NCBI RefSeq assembly: GCF_020911945.1
Contig: NZ_CP087135.1
Coordinates: 1,972,001-2,036,000 of the forward strand
Source of the DNA: Flavobacterium galactosidilyticum
GTDB lineage: Bacteria; Bacteroidota; Bacteroidia; Flavobacteriales; Flavobacteriaceae
Direction of reading: 5' to 3'
DNA length: 64,000 nt
A model generated the notes under the pieces. The model saw only the letters and a program-made list of their open reading frames with translations. It made no database searches and had not been told where the DNA came from. Position numbers and translations under genes: made by a program. Positions 1 through 9,963 of this stretch are shown piece by piece. Each line of letters begins with the position of its first letter. Position 1 is the stretch's first letter.

Positions 1-1704
1 ATTTATACACCTAAAGATATTTCTAAAAAATATCCAATTATAATGCAAAGAACGCCTTATAATTCAGGTCCTTATGGTGAAGGACAATTAAAAAGAAGTA
101 TCTCTCCAAGTGAAACCATGATGGAAGAAGGTTATATTGTGGTATATCAAGATGTTCGAGGTCGGTTCATGAGTGATGGTTTGTACGACAATATGCGTGC
201 TTTTGTTCCAAATAAAAAAGGAAAGAATGCTACTGATGAAGCTTCAGATTCTTATGATACTATCGATTGGTTGGTGAAAAACGTTGCGAATAATAATGGT
301 AATGTGGGAACTTGGGGAATTTCTTATCCTGGATTTTATGCCACTTATTCTCTATTGAGTAACCATCCGGCTTTGAAAGCAGTTTCTCCACAAGCGAGTA
401 TTGCTGATTTCTTTTTTGATGATTTTCACCACAATGGCGCTTATTTATTAAGTTATTGGAAATTAACACCATTATTTGGTCCTCAAAAAGCAGAACGTAC
501 TACAAAAGATTGGTATAAATTTCCAACGATTGGTACAAATGATGATTATCAATTTTTCCTAGATGCGGGGCCATTGTCTAATTTAGATAAATATTTTACA
601 AAAGACAATGAATTTTGGCAACAGCTAAAAGATCATTCAAGTTATGATGATTTCTGGCAAAAACGTGGCATTTTACAACATTTGAAAAATATAAAACCAG
701 CTGTAATGACTGTAGGAGGCTGGTTTGATGCTGAAGATCTATACGGACCATTGAACACTTATTCAACAATTGAAAAAAGTAGCAAAAACTATAATACACT
801 TGTTATGGGGCCATGGAGTCACGGTGATTGGGCTCGAAATTCGGCTAAGCAAGTAATTGGTAATATTAATTTTGGAGATAGTATTTCTGGATTTTATCAG
901 AAGAATATTGAGGCTAATTTCTTTCGTCACTTTTTGAAAAATAATGGAAAGGGAGAAAATAAACTACCAGAAGCCTATGTTTTTGATTCGGGTTCTAAAG
1001 AATGGAAAACCTACGATGCTTGGCCTCCAAAAAATGCTGTGAAGCAAGATTTCTTTTTGCAAGAAAATCAATTGACTATAATGGCAAAGAAAAACATCGC
1101 TTTTGAAGAGTTTGTAAGTGATCCTAAGAAACCAGTTCCTTATTCAGAAGATATTAAGCAACAAGGCTTGACACCAAGAAAATACATGACAGATGATCAG
1201 CGTTTTGCGGCGAGACGTCCAGATGTAATCGTTTTTGAAACTGATGTTTTACAAGACGATACTACTTTAGCAGGTGAGATTTTAGCTAAACTGCAAGTGT
1301 CTACTACTGGAACTGATGCCGATTGGATTGTAAAAGTGATTGATGTTTTTCCAAATGATGAACCAGAGACTAAAGAAGTTGCTCCGTATTTAAAGATGAG
1401 TAATTACCATATGATGGTAAGGAGTGAAGTAATGAGAGGTCGTTTTAGAAATAGTTTCTCAAAACCAGAGCCATTTGTAGCTAATGAGAAAACTGCAGTA
1501 AATATCAAATTGCAAGATGTTTTTCATACTTTCAAAAAAGGACATAAAATCCAAATTCAAGTGCAGAGCACCTGGTTTCCTTTGATCGATTTGAATCCGC
1601 AAACATTTGTCGATAATATTTTCTACGCTAAGTCAGAAGATTTCCAGAAACAAACACACAGAATTTACAATGATTCGAAAATTGAGTTTACAATTTTAAA
1701 ATAA
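1..1704 (+). CDS. CocE/NonD-type S15 family hydrolase (5' end missing)
   Basis: Partial gene: the frame is open from base 1, so the true start and probable signal peptide lie left of the window. The first visible residues (YTPKDISKKYPIIMQRTPY) are typical of the N-terminal part of the X-Pro dipeptidyl-peptidase/CocE alpha/beta-hydrolase domain. The nucleophile elbow GISYPG places the serine at visible residue 108. GPWSHGDW supplies the catalytic histidine near residue 274, and the acid is probably in the WFDAEDLYGP segment. The C-terminal third fits the jelly-roll domain of the S15 C-terminal family. It likely hydrolyses acyl or peptide bonds, probably outside the cytoplasm; the substrate cannot be read. 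A strong hairpin terminator follows. Confidence 0.9.
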   Translation: MYTPKDISKKYPIIMQRTPYNSGPYGEGQLKRSISPSETMMEEGYIVVYQDVRGRFMSDGLYDNMRAFVPNKKGKNATDEASDSYDTIDWLVKNVANNNGNVGTWGISYPGFYATYSLLSNHPALKAVSPQASIADFFFDDFHHNGAYLLSYWKLTPLFGPQKAERTTKDWYKFPTIGTNDDYQFFLDAGPLSNLDKYFTKDNEFWQQLKDHSSYDDFWQKRGILQHLKNIKPAVMTVGGWFDAEDLYGPLNTYSTIEKSSKNYNTLVMGPWSHGDWARNSAKQVIGNINFGDSISGFYQKNIEANFFRHFLKNNGKGENKLPEAYVFDSGSKEWKTYDAWPPKNAVKQDFFLQENQLTIMAKKNIAFEEFVSDPKKPVPYSEDIKQQGLTPRKYMTDDQRFAARRPDVIVFETDVLQDDTTLAGEILAKLQVSTTGTDADWIVKVIDVFPNDEPETKEVAPYLKMSNYHMMVRSEVMRGRFRNSFSKPEPFVANEKTAVNIKLQDVFHTFKKGHKIQIQVQSTWFPLIDLNPQTFVDNIFYAKSEDFQKQTHRIYNDSKIEFTILK

Positions 1705-1726
1705 TAGTTAGGTTCATTTTAAGTTG

Positions 1727-1765
1727 AAAAAAGCGTTCTAAATTGAAATTTAGAACGCTTTTTTT
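1727..1765. terminator. Bidirectional hairpin terminator between S15 hydrolase and amt
   Basis: A near-perfect inverted repeat of about 18 bp with a two-base loop sits between the two convergent genes. Its core arms are AGCGTTCTAAATT and AATTTAGAACGCT. Poly-A on the left and poly-T on the right give a U-tract in both directions, so it can end both the S15 hydrolase and the ammonium transporter transcripts. Confidence 0.85.
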
Positions 1766-1780
1766 GTTTTAATAATTGAA

Positions 1781-3097
1781 TTATAAAAATTCACCATGTT
1801 GAGAAATATCTAAACCTAAAACTTCTTTCTCTTCACTAACTCGAAGTGGAGTTATTTTGTTGACTATGAAAAAAAGGAAATAGGAAGCAGAAAAAGCAAA
1901 TATTGAAACAATAATTAAGGCAGTTAACTGAGTTAAAAATAATGTTGCATCACCAAAAATAAGTCCTTGATTTTCTCCAACCGCTGGATTTACGGTGTTT
2001 GAAGCAAAAACACCTGTTAACAACATACCAACCATTCCGCCTATGCCGTGGCATGCAAAAACATCTAAAGCATCATCAATTTTGCTTTTATGAAAACATC
2101 TAACCATAATGTTACTCACAATACTGGCAAAAACGCCAATAAACATTGCGTGTGGAATGCTTACAAAACCAGCAGAAGGTGTTATTGCAACTAATCCTAC
2201 TACGACTCCAATACAAGCTCCCATAGCAGATAATTTATGCCCGAGAATTTTATCAAGAAATACCCATGCCATTCCAGCGGCTGCGGCTGCAATAGTTGTA
2301 GTGCCAAGTGCTTGTACTGCAATTCCGTTAGCGCCCAATGCAGAACCTGAGTTAAAGCCAAACCAGCCAAACCACAATAAACCAGTACCTAGTAATACAT
2401 AAGTGATTCGTGCTGGATTGGGTTTTTCTGCTTTTCTTTTGCCTAAAAAAATTGCTCCAGCTAATGCAGCCCAGCCCGCACTCATATGAACTACCGTTCC
2501 TCCAGCAAAATCTAGTACTCCCATTTTAAAAAAGATTCCTTCTGGATGCCAAGTCATGTGTGCTAGTGGTGTGTATATGAAAAGTATAAAAAGAACCATA
2601 AATAGTAAGTAGGCCCAAAATCGAATTCTTTCAGCAAAAGCTCCTGTAATTAGGGCAGGGGTAATAATTGCAAATTTAGCCTGAAATAAAGCAAACAACA
2701 TAAAAGGAATTGTAGGAGCAAAAGGCCAAGCCGTATTTGTATCAACACCTCTAAAAAATAGATTAGGCATGGGGTTGCCTATTATTCCACCTATTGATGG
2801 GCCAAAACACAGTCCGAAAGCAATAATAATCCATAACACTGTAACAATTATCATAGCCATATAACTCTGTAACATGGTGCTTATCACATTTTTCTTTCCT
2901 ACCATTCCTCCATAAAAGAAGCCTAAACCTGGTGTCATGATAAGTACAAATGCTGTTGCCACTATCATCCACGCGGTATCGCCGGTGTCAAATTTGATAA
3001 TTTCATCTGGAGCAGGGCTTTCAATAAAGAAATAATTTGAAAAAAGGCTTAATACTAGAATGGTAATTAACAGTACACTTAAAATAACTTTTCGCAT
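1781..3097 (-). CDS. amt: Ammonium transporter (Amt/MEP/Rh family)
   Basis: 438-residue integral membrane protein with an N-terminal signal-like hydrophobic stretch followed by about 11 transmembrane segments. Family hallmarks are GLGFFYGGMV, GAFAERIRFWAY, DFAGGTVVHMSAGW and DDALDVFACHGIGG. The two pore histidines of Amt channels are visible at H204 (VVHMS) and H350 (ACHGI). Family members conduct ammonium/ammonia into the cell for nitrogen assimilation as trimers. A GlnK/PII gene often sits next to amt, but none is seen here. The gene ends at a bidirectional terminator shared with the S15 hydrolase. Confidence 0.96.
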   Translation of the reverse strand: MRKVILSVLLITILVLSLFSNYFFIESPAPDEIIKFDTGDTAWMIVATAFVLIMTPGLGFFYGGMVGKKNVISTMLQSYMAMIIVTVLWIIIAFGLCFGPSIGGIIGNPMPNLFFRGVDTNTAWPFAPTIPFMLFALFQAKFAIITPALITGAFAERIRFWAYLLFMVLFILFIYTPLAHMTWHPEGIFFKMGVLDFAGGTVVHMSAGWAALAGAIFLGKRKAEKPNPARITYVLLGTGLLWFGWFGFNSGSALGANGIAVQALGTTTIAAAAAGMAWVFLDKILGHKLSAMGACIGVVVGLVAITPSAGFVSIPHAMFIGVFASIVSNIMVRCFHKSKIDDALDVFACHGIGGMVGMLLTGVFASNTVNPAVGENQGLIFGDATLFLTQLTALIIVSIFAFSASYFLFFIVNKITPLRVSEEKEVLGLDISQHGEFL

Positions 3098-3349
3098 CGT
3101 TTTTAGAGTTTAATTTTTTATAAAAATATAAAAATCACAAATACACCCTATAAAAAAAGTGTGTTTGATGGTTAATTTTGCAAATTATTGTTAATTACCC
3201 CTTATTTTTTATAGGTGCATCCGTAATTCAAGTTAAATTTTATCAATTTGTAAAATGTGTTGACTATAAATTCATTTGAAAGCGAGCAATTATTTCTGGA
3301 AATAACTGAATTTAATACTGCTTTAAGTCTGGAATAAAATAGTATTTTA
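3098..3349. other. Intergenic region upstream of amt
   Basis: AT-rich spacer between the start of amt and the terminator of the PH-domain gene. A possible 61-codon reading frame on the minus strand overlaps that terminator and has no recognisable features, so I treat it as chance. No clear complete promoter was identified for amt. Confidence 0.5.
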
Positions 3350-3386
3350 AAAAAAAATGCACCAATTGAATGGTTCAATTGGTGCA
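3350..3386 (-). terminator. Rho-independent terminator of the amidohydrolase/PH operon
   Basis: The inverted repeat TGCACCAATTGAA-tgg-TTCAATTGGTGCA (3358-3386) is flanked on its left by a run of A residues. Read on the minus strand this is a 13-bp stem followed by a U-run, 25 bases beyond the stop of the PH-domain gene. Confidence 0.85.
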
Positions 3387-3411
3387 ATGATTAGAATATT
3401 GTAGAAAAGTC

Positions 3412-3789
3412 TTATTTCAAAGTGTGTTGACTTAAAATTTTATACACTTCATTAATATTGTTTCCGCCTTTGCCAAATTGTTTGACAATTGGAGCATTAT
3501 CATGGTTCAGCCAAATCTTTAGTTCGGCATCCATATCTAGTATTCCGGCACTTTCTTTTGAGAATTTCTTTATACTCGAATACGGAATTGTCATGTACTC
3601 TACTTTAGTTCCTACCAATTGTTTTTCGGCAAGAATTAGCCTTTTATTAGTGAAAATGAACATATCTCTAATTAGCTTATAAGCCTTTTCAATTGTTTCC
3701 CCATCGATTAAAAGAGGCTCAAATTCTTTAGCAACATTTTCAATTGTAACTTCAGAGGCGTTGCCTAATATGGCATTAAATAGTCCCAT
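3412..3789 (-). CDS. PH domain-containing protein (bPH_1-like)
   Basis: 125-residue soluble protein with no signal peptide. The pattern of strands (FIFTNKRLILAEKQ, VEYMTIPYSSIKKFSKES, LDMDAELKIWL) matches the short bacterial Pleckstrin-homology-like family (bPH_1, formerly DUF1696). A C-terminal helix (NINEVYKILSQHTL) closes the fold. The function of the family is unknown. The gene starts 9 bases after the upstream amidohydrolase stop and is the last gene of a three-gene minus-strand operon ending at the hairpin at 3350-3386. Confidence 0.8.
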   Translation of the reverse strand: MGLFNAILGNASEVTIENVAKEFEPLLIDGETIEKAYKLIRDMFIFTNKRLILAEKQLVGTKVEYMTIPYSSIKKFSKESAGILDMDAELKIWLNHDNAPIVKQFGKGGNNINEVYKILSQHTLK

Positions 3790-3798
3790 TTTATTGTT

Positions 3799-5106
3799 TT
3801 ATTTTTGATTGTATTTTGTTTTATATCTATCGTTCAGCTTTGTTTGATGTGTTTCTAAACTAATCATTCTGCCTTGAATAAAGGCGTTAGTTAATTTATT
3901 TGTTCTCATGTCTAGCGCATCCCCTTCGGAAATAAATAGTGTGGCATCTTTTCCTTGCTCTAAGGTACCACATTGCGCATCAATTCCTAGTAATTTAGCC
4001 GTATTTGATGTGATTAATTTCAAAGCTTCTTCTTTATCAAGACCGTAAGCGGCACATGTTCCAGCTAAGAAAGGTAAGTTTCTAGTATTCATTCTTTCGT
4101 GCGCACCGCTATTTTCTAAACCTACTATAACGCCTTTATCAGTCAATAATTTAGCAGATTTATATGGTAAATCAATATCGTCATCGTCATTTTCTGGCAT
4201 TTCATGTACACGTCTAAGCATCACACCTATATTATTTTTTTGCAATAGCTCACCAACTTTATAGGCTTCATAGCCACCTACAATTACCATTTTTTTAATG
4301 CCGTTTTCTTTTGCAAATTGTACTGCATCTGTGATTTGCTTTTCCTCATTGGCATTGATAAATAGAGTTTGACTTCCGTCGAATAAACCTTTAGTAGATT
4401 CTAAGATTAAATTTCTTTCTTTCGAAGCAGCTCCTAAATATGCTTTTGCATCGGATAGAAAAGAAGTTAATTCAGCAATTTGTTTAGTATAATCCTTATT
4501 TGCTTCAATTCCTCCTGGTTCAAACCATGAACCACTTCTTTTAAAAGTAGAAGGGAAGTTTAAGTGAATGCCATCATTTTCTTTTATTAAAGCATCTTTC
4601 CAATTCCATGCATCAAGCTGAACAATTGATGAGGTACCTGAAATTCTGCCTTCACGAGGTGTAATTTGCGCCATCAAAATACCGTTTGGTCGCACTGTTT
4701 CTATTACTTTTGAATCCGCTGTATAGGCAATGATACTTCTGACATGTGGTTTCATTTGGCCTATTTCTCCTTCATCATCGGATGATTTTACGGCATCAAT
4801 TTCGACTAAACCTAATGTGGAATTAGGGGCTATAAATCCAGGGTAAACGTGTTTGCCACTTGCGTCAATTGTAATGTCGTAAGCATCTTTAGGTAAACGA
4901 ATTAAAGTTGCATCAGCTACTAAATTAATTTTTCCGTTTACAAATCCTATAGCGCTATTTTCAATTACTTTTCCATTTCCTAAATGGGCAGTAGCGTTGA
5001 TAATCAATACTGATTTTGATTGAGCGCTGGCTGGTGTTTGTTGGGCTTTAATTAGTGTTGATATACTAAACACCAATAGTAAAAGATATATTTTTTTATT
5101 CATCAT
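3799..5106 (-). CDS. Exported amidohydrolase-like protein without the HxH metal motif
   Basis: 435 residues with a signal peptide ending near ...TLIKAQ. The composite beta-sandwich of amidohydrolases is present: VYPGFIAP early, and NTAKLLGIDAQCGTLEQGKD late, like the LGI...G.l..GkdAD signature of imidazolonepropionase-type enzymes. Where active enzymes have HxH after PGFID, this protein reads PGFIAPNSTLGL, so the first metal ligands are missing. It may be a non-catalytic partner of the 996-residue amidohydrolase encoded 65 bases upstream. Probably periplasmic. The family assignment is good; the enzymatic role is doubtful. Confidence 0.85.
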   Translation of the reverse strand: MMNKKIYLLLLVFSISTLIKAQQTPASAQSKSVLIINATAHLGNGKVIENSAIGFVNGKINLVADATLIRLPKDAYDITIDASGKHVYPGFIAPNSTLGLVEIDAVKSSDDEGEIGQMKPHVRSIIAYTADSKVIETVRPNGILMAQITPREGRISGTSSIVQLDAWNWKDALIKENDGIHLNFPSTFKRSGSWFEPGGIEANKDYTKQIAELTSFLSDAKAYLGAASKERNLILESTKGLFDGSQTLFINANEEKQITDAVQFAKENGIKKMVIVGGYEAYKVGELLQKNNIGVMLRRVHEMPENDDDDIDLPYKSAKLLTDKGVIVGLENSGAHERMNTRNLPFLAGTCAAYGLDKEEALKLITSNTAKLLGIDAQCGTLEQGKDATLFISEGDALDMRTNKLTNAFIQGRMISLETHQTKLNDRYKTKYNQK

Positions 5107-5171
5107 ATTTGTTTTTTTACAATTGCTTCATTGTTTTTTTAAAGGGCTAATTCTGAAATTTAGTTCAGTAT

Positions 5172-8162
5172 TTACTCTTCCATCGTATCACAATGATATT
5201 CTACTTTTTGTGTTTTTTTAGGTTGCTGAGTAATCATGCCTTTGTTCTTTTCTTGCAATAATTGACCTATTAATTCATTTCGTTCTTTTGCAATAGCGAC
5301 TCTGTTTTCCTCATCCTTCTTGATGTCGTAATATACAACGCCTTCGATCATAGTTTTTTCAGCTTTTGCATAAATTGATAACGGATTAGTATTCCACAAT
5401 ACTACATCGGCATCTTTACCTACTTTTATACTTCCTACTTTATTATCAATATGCAATAATTTAGCTGGATTTAGCGTGACAAATTTCCATGCTTCTTCTT
5501 CAGATATATTACCGTATTTTACCGCTTTGGCTGCTTCTTGGTTCAATCTTCTTGACATTTCAGCATCATCAGAGTTGTATGCAACTACAAGTCCAGCATT
5601 GTGCATTATTGGACCATTAAAAGGAATTGCATCGTTTACTTCAAACTTATAAGCCCACCAGTCTGAGAAAGTAGAAGCTCCTACGCCATGCTCTTTCATT
5701 TTATCAGCTACTTTATACCCTTCTAGAATGTGGGTAAAAGTGTTTACTCTAAAGTTGAATTTTTCCGCTACATTCATCAACATCAAAATCTCCGATTGTA
5801 CATAGGAGTGACATGAAATAAAGCGCTCACTATTTATAATTTCGGCTATTGTCTGTAATTCTAAATCAACTCTTGGCGCTTTATCTTTTCCTTTTTTACC
5901 ACCTGAATTGTATTTTTTCCAAGCTAAGTCATATTCTTTTGCACGTTGGAAATAATCTGTAAAAACTTGTTCGACTCCCATTCTGGTTTGCGGAAAACGA
6001 GTTGGATTTGTAATTCCCCAATTCGCTTGTTTTACATTTTCACCTAAAGCAAATTTGATAAATCCAGGTTGGTCTTTATAAAGCATTTCTTCTGCAGAAG
6101 CACCCCATTTCCATTTTACAATGGCAGAACGACCACCAATAGGGTTTGCTGAACCATGCAATAACTGCGAAGTAGTAACTCCACCAGCTAGATCGCGGTA
6201 TATGTTAATGTCTTCAGAGTTAACTACATCTTGAATAGTCACTTCTGCACTTGAATTGTGTCCGCCTTCATTTACTCCATTCGAAATAGCGATATGAGAA
6301 TGCTCATCAATGATTCCACTTGTTAAATGTTTTCCTTTAGCATCGACAACAGTTGCTGACGCGTCCGATATGTTTTTCCCGATAGAAGCAATTTTTCCGT
6401 TTTTAACTAATACATCAGTTTCTTCCAGAATTCCTTCTTTTTCATTGGTCCAAACCGTCGCATTCTTGAAAAGTATCGTTTCTGTTTCAGGTTTCTTTAA
6501 ATTACCATAAGCAACATTCGGGAATGTGATTGGCATAATTCTATTGTTCTTTTCTGCTTTAGTTGAGTCAATAGCTTTTACAAAAGGAGACGTTTTAATA
6601 GCTGACCATTTCACTTCAGTACCATTAAATAAAACAGCTTTGCCAGAAAGATCTTGTGTGCTTTCAATGTATCCTATAAGTCTTGCAAAATTGGTTTTGG
6701 TCGTGTCATCCGGTTTTATAACTGTAGAAAGCCAATTGTTCGATAACGTAAGTTTCGATTTTATTTTTTTAGAATCAGCAGAGGTAATTTCAGATTTTGG
6801 TGCAGCAACTTCGCCGTCAATTTTCCATTTGAATTTTTCATTATCAATAGTCAAATTATAATTACCACGAATATCTTTAGTGGTCATATCATTTATCACG
6901 AATTTATTTCCTTGAACCCAGTTTTCGTATAGCGTCGTTTTTTCGTCGAAAATTTCTCCTGAAGTAATTACAAAATTGGCTAAACTTCCTGTTTTCAAGC
7001 TTCCTATTTCACTGCTTTTGCCTAAAATAGAAGCAGGAATAGTGGTCAATGCTTCTAGTGCTTTAGTTTTATCAAAACCGTATTTTATAGCTTTTAAAAG
7101 ATTTGGTCTAAAATCTTCTGCTTTCTTCAGTTTGTCAGTGGTTAACGCAAATACAATTCCATTATCTGATAGCACTTTTAGGTTACTAGGTGCTTGGTTC
7201 CAGAAACGCAAGTCTTTTAACTCCATTTGGTCAGCTAGATTTGGATCTGCAACATCATAAGCAGCTGGAAAATCGATTGGAATAATAAATTTAGAATTCG
7301 TTTTCTTAATTTCTTGAATTCGTTCAAATTCATTACCACTTCCTTTTAACACAAAATTCAGCCCAAACTCTTTTGCTATTTTAGCAGCTCGTAAGCTGTT
7401 CAATTTGTCTTCAGAAGTAAATACTTGAACTAGTTTTTCATTATTAGACATTGCTTCCAGCGTTAAGTCTTTGTTAGTAGCATTTCCTTTTTTGTACCAG
7501 TCTAAGTCATAGTACATTTGGCGCAATAATGCCATCATTCCCATCAAAGAACTTGGGTAGGCTTGATTTGTTGTTACACTTTTAGTAAAAGCAAAATGAT
7601 TTGAAATTTTGTCTGATAGTAGTTGATTGCTTTTGTCAAAGTTGTTCAATGCGATTAAACTACCAGTCCCACGAGCGATACCATCTTGCATATGTGTTCC
7701 AACTACGCCAAAACCTGCTTTCAGTAATTCATCGGCTTTGGTATGGTCATAATTAAAATTTTCATAACCATTTACTTCAGAGCGGATACTTTCGTTCCAG
7801 TAATAGCCAATTCTTTTTGTGTCGTATAACGGGTTTCTTTCGGTGTTTCTTTTAGGTTTTTCGATGCCAAAACTGGTGTACATATCAATAAACGATGGAT
7901 AAATTGATTTTCCATCCAAATTAATTGTTGTACAATTTTTAGGAATTTCAACTTTAGTTCCTGTAGCAATAACTTTCCCGTTTTGAATGAGCAGCGTACC
8001 TTTTTCTATAATTTGCGTTGGAGTGACGTAAATTTTTGCATTGGTGAAAGCAGTGAAATTCATAGTTTTGTTTGGAACACCTTCATTGTTAGGGAAATAT
8101 TCCTGAGCGTAGATTTTTGGCAGTAAAAAACTGAAAATTAGTAGGAGTACGGTTTTTTTCAT
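5172..8162 (-). CDS. Exported double-domain amidohydrolase (TolB-less PD40-free type)
   Basis: 996 residues with an N-terminal signal peptide (MKKTVLLLIFSFLLPKIYAQ). Two amidohydrolase-like halves are fused. Residues about 30-440 are a degenerate copy (SFIDMYTSFG, no HxH). Residues about 550-960 are a complete copy with DEHSHIA (H621, H623), further histidines in SCHSYVQSE and TFTHILEGY, and a catalytic-type aspartate in YNSDDAEMSRR. The C-terminal half closes with PAKLLHIDNKVGSIKVGKDAD. It probably hydrolyses a cyclic amide or dipeptide-like substrate in the periplasm; the substrate is unknown. It is the first gene of an operon with a shorter amidohydrolase-like paralogue and a PH-domain protein. 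Confidence 0.88.
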   Translation of the reverse strand: MKKTVLLLIFSFLLPKIYAQEYFPNNEGVPNKTMNFTAFTNAKIYVTPTQIIEKGTLLIQNGKVIATGTKVEIPKNCTTINLDGKSIYPSFIDMYTSFGIEKPKRNTERNPLYDTKRIGYYWNESIRSEVNGYENFNYDHTKADELLKAGFGVVGTHMQDGIARGTGSLIALNNFDKSNQLLSDKISNHFAFTKSVTTNQAYPSSLMGMMALLRQMYYDLDWYKKGNATNKDLTLEAMSNNEKLVQVFTSEDKLNSLRAAKIAKEFGLNFVLKGSGNEFERIQEIKKTNSKFIIPIDFPAAYDVADPNLADQMELKDLRFWNQAPSNLKVLSDNGIVFALTTDKLKKAEDFRPNLLKAIKYGFDKTKALEALTTIPASILGKSSEIGSLKTGSLANFVITSGEIFDEKTTLYENWVQGNKFVINDMTTKDIRGNYNLTIDNEKFKWKIDGEVAAPKSEITSADSKKIKSKLTLSNNWLSTVIKPDDTTKTNFARLIGYIESTQDLSGKAVLFNGTEVKWSAIKTSPFVKAIDSTKAEKNNRIMPITFPNVAYGNLKKPETETILFKNATVWTNEKEGILEETDVLVKNGKIASIGKNISDASATVVDAKGKHLTSGIIDEHSHIAISNGVNEGGHNSSAEVTIQDVVNSEDINIYRDLAGGVTTSQLLHGSANPIGGRSAIVKWKWGASAEEMLYKDQPGFIKFALGENVKQANWGITNPTRFPQTRMGVEQVFTDYFQRAKEYDLAWKKYNSGGKKGKDKAPRVDLELQTIAEIINSERFISCHSYVQSEILMLMNVAEKFNFRVNTFTHILEGYKVADKMKEHGVGASTFSDWWAYKFEVNDAIPFNGPIMHNAGLVVAYNSDDAEMSRRLNQEAAKAVKYGNISEEEAWKFVTLNPAKLLHIDNKVGSIKVGKDADVVLWNTNPLSIYAKAEKTMIEGVVYYDIKKDEENRVAIAKERNELIGQLLQEKNKGMITQQPKKTQKVEYHCDTMEE

Positions 8163-8185
8163 AATAGCGTTTTGTAATTAATTTC

Positions 8186-8216
8186 TAAAAGTATTAAAAT
8201 GTTGATTTATTACCAA
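8186..8216 (-). promoter_or_regulatory. Putative promoter of the amidohydrolase operon
   Basis: On the minus strand TTG (8214-8216) is followed by 20 bases and TACTTTTA (8186-8193), one base off the Bacteroidota -7 consensus TAnnTTTG. It lies about 25 bases before the start codon of the 996-residue amidohydrolase. Confidence 0.5.
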
Positions 8217-8427
8217 TTAATTTTAGGATTTAGTGCTAAATTTTATTTAACAATGAGTATAGTGTAATTATTATCTGCATTTCTATACGTATTTTACGAA
8301 ATTGCAGATAGAATCAAGTTTTGGCTTTTGTCAAAATATCCCTTCTTTTTCTCCAATTTTTAAATATTGAATGATAAGTACTAATAATTAGAAATGTTTC
8401 TCTAATTTTAGAATTAAATAACATAGT

Positions 8428-9963
8428 ATGCTAGTTAAAGTTTTTGGAAGTGCTGTTTTTGGGGTGGAAGCCACCACAATAACTGTCGAGGTAAATATTG
8501 ATAAAGGTATTGGTTATCATTTAGTTGGTTTGCCTGATAACGCTATCAAAGAGAGTAGCTATCGTATTGCAGCCGCGCTAAAAAATAACGGCTACGCTAT
8601 GCCAGGAAAAAAGATTACTATCAATATGGCTCCTGCTGATTTACGCAAAGAAGGCTCGGCTTATGATCTGACATTAACAATAGGCATACTGGTAGCGTCT
8701 GGACAAATAAAAGCGGAGGAGGTTGATAAATACATTATTATGGGAGAGCTTTCCCTAGATGGAAGTTTACAACCCATTAGAGGCGCTTTACCTATTGCCA
8801 TAAAAGCAAAAGAGGAGGGTTTTAAAGGTTTTTTTCTTCCAAAGCAAAATGTAAAAGAAGCAGCTATTGTAGCAGGACTTGATGTTTATGGTGTTGAAAA
8901 TGTTCAAGAAGTGATTGATTTTCTTGAAGGGAAAGGCAACTTAGAGCCAATAACGATTGATACGCGTGCTGAATTTTATAAAACATTAGATTTTCCAGAA
9001 TTTGATTTTTCCGATGTAAAAGGGCAAGAAAGTATAAAACGTTGTATGGAAATCGCCGCGGCTGGTGGTCATAACATTATATTGATTGGTCCACCTGGAG
9101 CAGGAAAAACGATGCTTGCCAAGCGTTTGCCAAGTATTTTGCCTCCTATGACCTTACGGGAAGCACTAGAAACTACTAAAATTCACAGCGTCGCTGGAAA
9201 ACTTAAGGAAGTAGGATTGATGAATCAAAGGCCGTTTAGAAGTCCACATCATACCATTTCGAATGTCGCACTTGTCGGGGGAGGAAGTTATCCGCAACCG
9301 GGTGAAATTTCTATGGCTCACAATGGGGTTTTATTTTTAGATGAATTACCAGAATTTAAACGCGATGTTTTGGAGGTAATGCGTCAACCCTTAGAAGATC
9401 GTGAAGTAACAATTTCGAGAGCTAAATTTACCGTTACTTATCCGTCGTCATTTATGCTGGTGGCGAGTATGAATCCGAGTCCGAGTGGCTTTTTTAATGA
9501 TCCTGATTCGCCACAAACCTCTTCGCCGCACGAAATGCAGCGCTATTTAAGTAAAATTTCAGGGCCTTTATTGGATAGAATTGACATTCACATTGAAGTA
9601 ACTCCAGTTCCTTTCGAGAAATTATCCGATGACCAAAAAGCAGAAAGCAGTGTTGACATTCGTAAAAGAGTGACAGCGGCTCGAGAAATTCAAACGGCAC
9701 GTTTTGAACAAATGGAGCACATTCATTATAATGCGCAAATGAATACCAAACACATTCGGGAATATTGTGCACTTGATGAGGTTTCTAAACAATTGCTAAA
9801 AACAGCGATGGAACGATTGAATCTTTCTGCTAGAGCGTATGATCGAATTCTAAAAGTAGCCAGAACGATCGCTGATCTTGATGGAGCGCCAACAGTTATT
9901 TCTAGCCATATTGCAGAAGCTATTCAATATCGTAGTTTAGATAGAGATGGTTGGTTGGGTTAG
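8428..9963 (+). CDS. comM: YifB/ComM family Mg-chelatase-like AAA+ ATPase
   Basis: 511 residues, full length for the family. Order of domains: N-terminal ChlI-like lon-fold (about 20-140), AAA+ core with Walker A GPPGAGKT (221-228) and Walker B VLFLDE (D305-E306), the conserved SPHHTISNVALVGGG loop, and a C-terminal Mg-chelatase helical domain ending in AIQYRSLDRDGW. Characterised ComM proteins are hexameric helicases that extend heteroduplex DNA during natural transformation. The gene is divergent from the amidohydrolase operon and appears monocistronic. Confidence 0.95.
   Translation: MLVKVFGSAVFGVEATTITVEVNIDKGIGYHLVGLPDNAIKESSYRIAAALKNNGYAMPGKKITINMAPADLRKEGSAYDLTLTIGILVASGQIKAEEVDKYIIMGELSLDGSLQPIRGALPIAIKAKEEGFKGFFLPKQNVKEAAIVAGLDVYGVENVQEVIDFLEGKGNLEPITIDTRAEFYKTLDFPEFDFSDVKGQESIKRCMEIAAAGGHNIILIGPPGAGKTMLAKRLPSILPPMTLREALETTKIHSVAGKLKEVGLMNQRPFRSPHHTISNVALVGGGSYPQPGEISMAHNGVLFLDELPEFKRDVLEVMRQPLEDREVTISRAKFTVTYPSSFMLVASMNPSPSGFFNDPDSPQTSSPHEMQRYLSKISGPLLDRIDIHIEVTPVPFEKLSDDQKAESSVDIRKRVTAAREIQTARFEQMEHIHYNAQMNTKHIREYCALDEVSKQLLKTAMERLNLSARAYDRILKVARTIADLDGAPTVISSHIAEAIQYRSLDRDGWLG

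Noticed and set aside
3202..3387. 61-codon minus-strand frame upstream of amt
   Set aside because: It overlaps a clear terminator hairpin, has no domain or signal and reads like translated AT-rich spacer.
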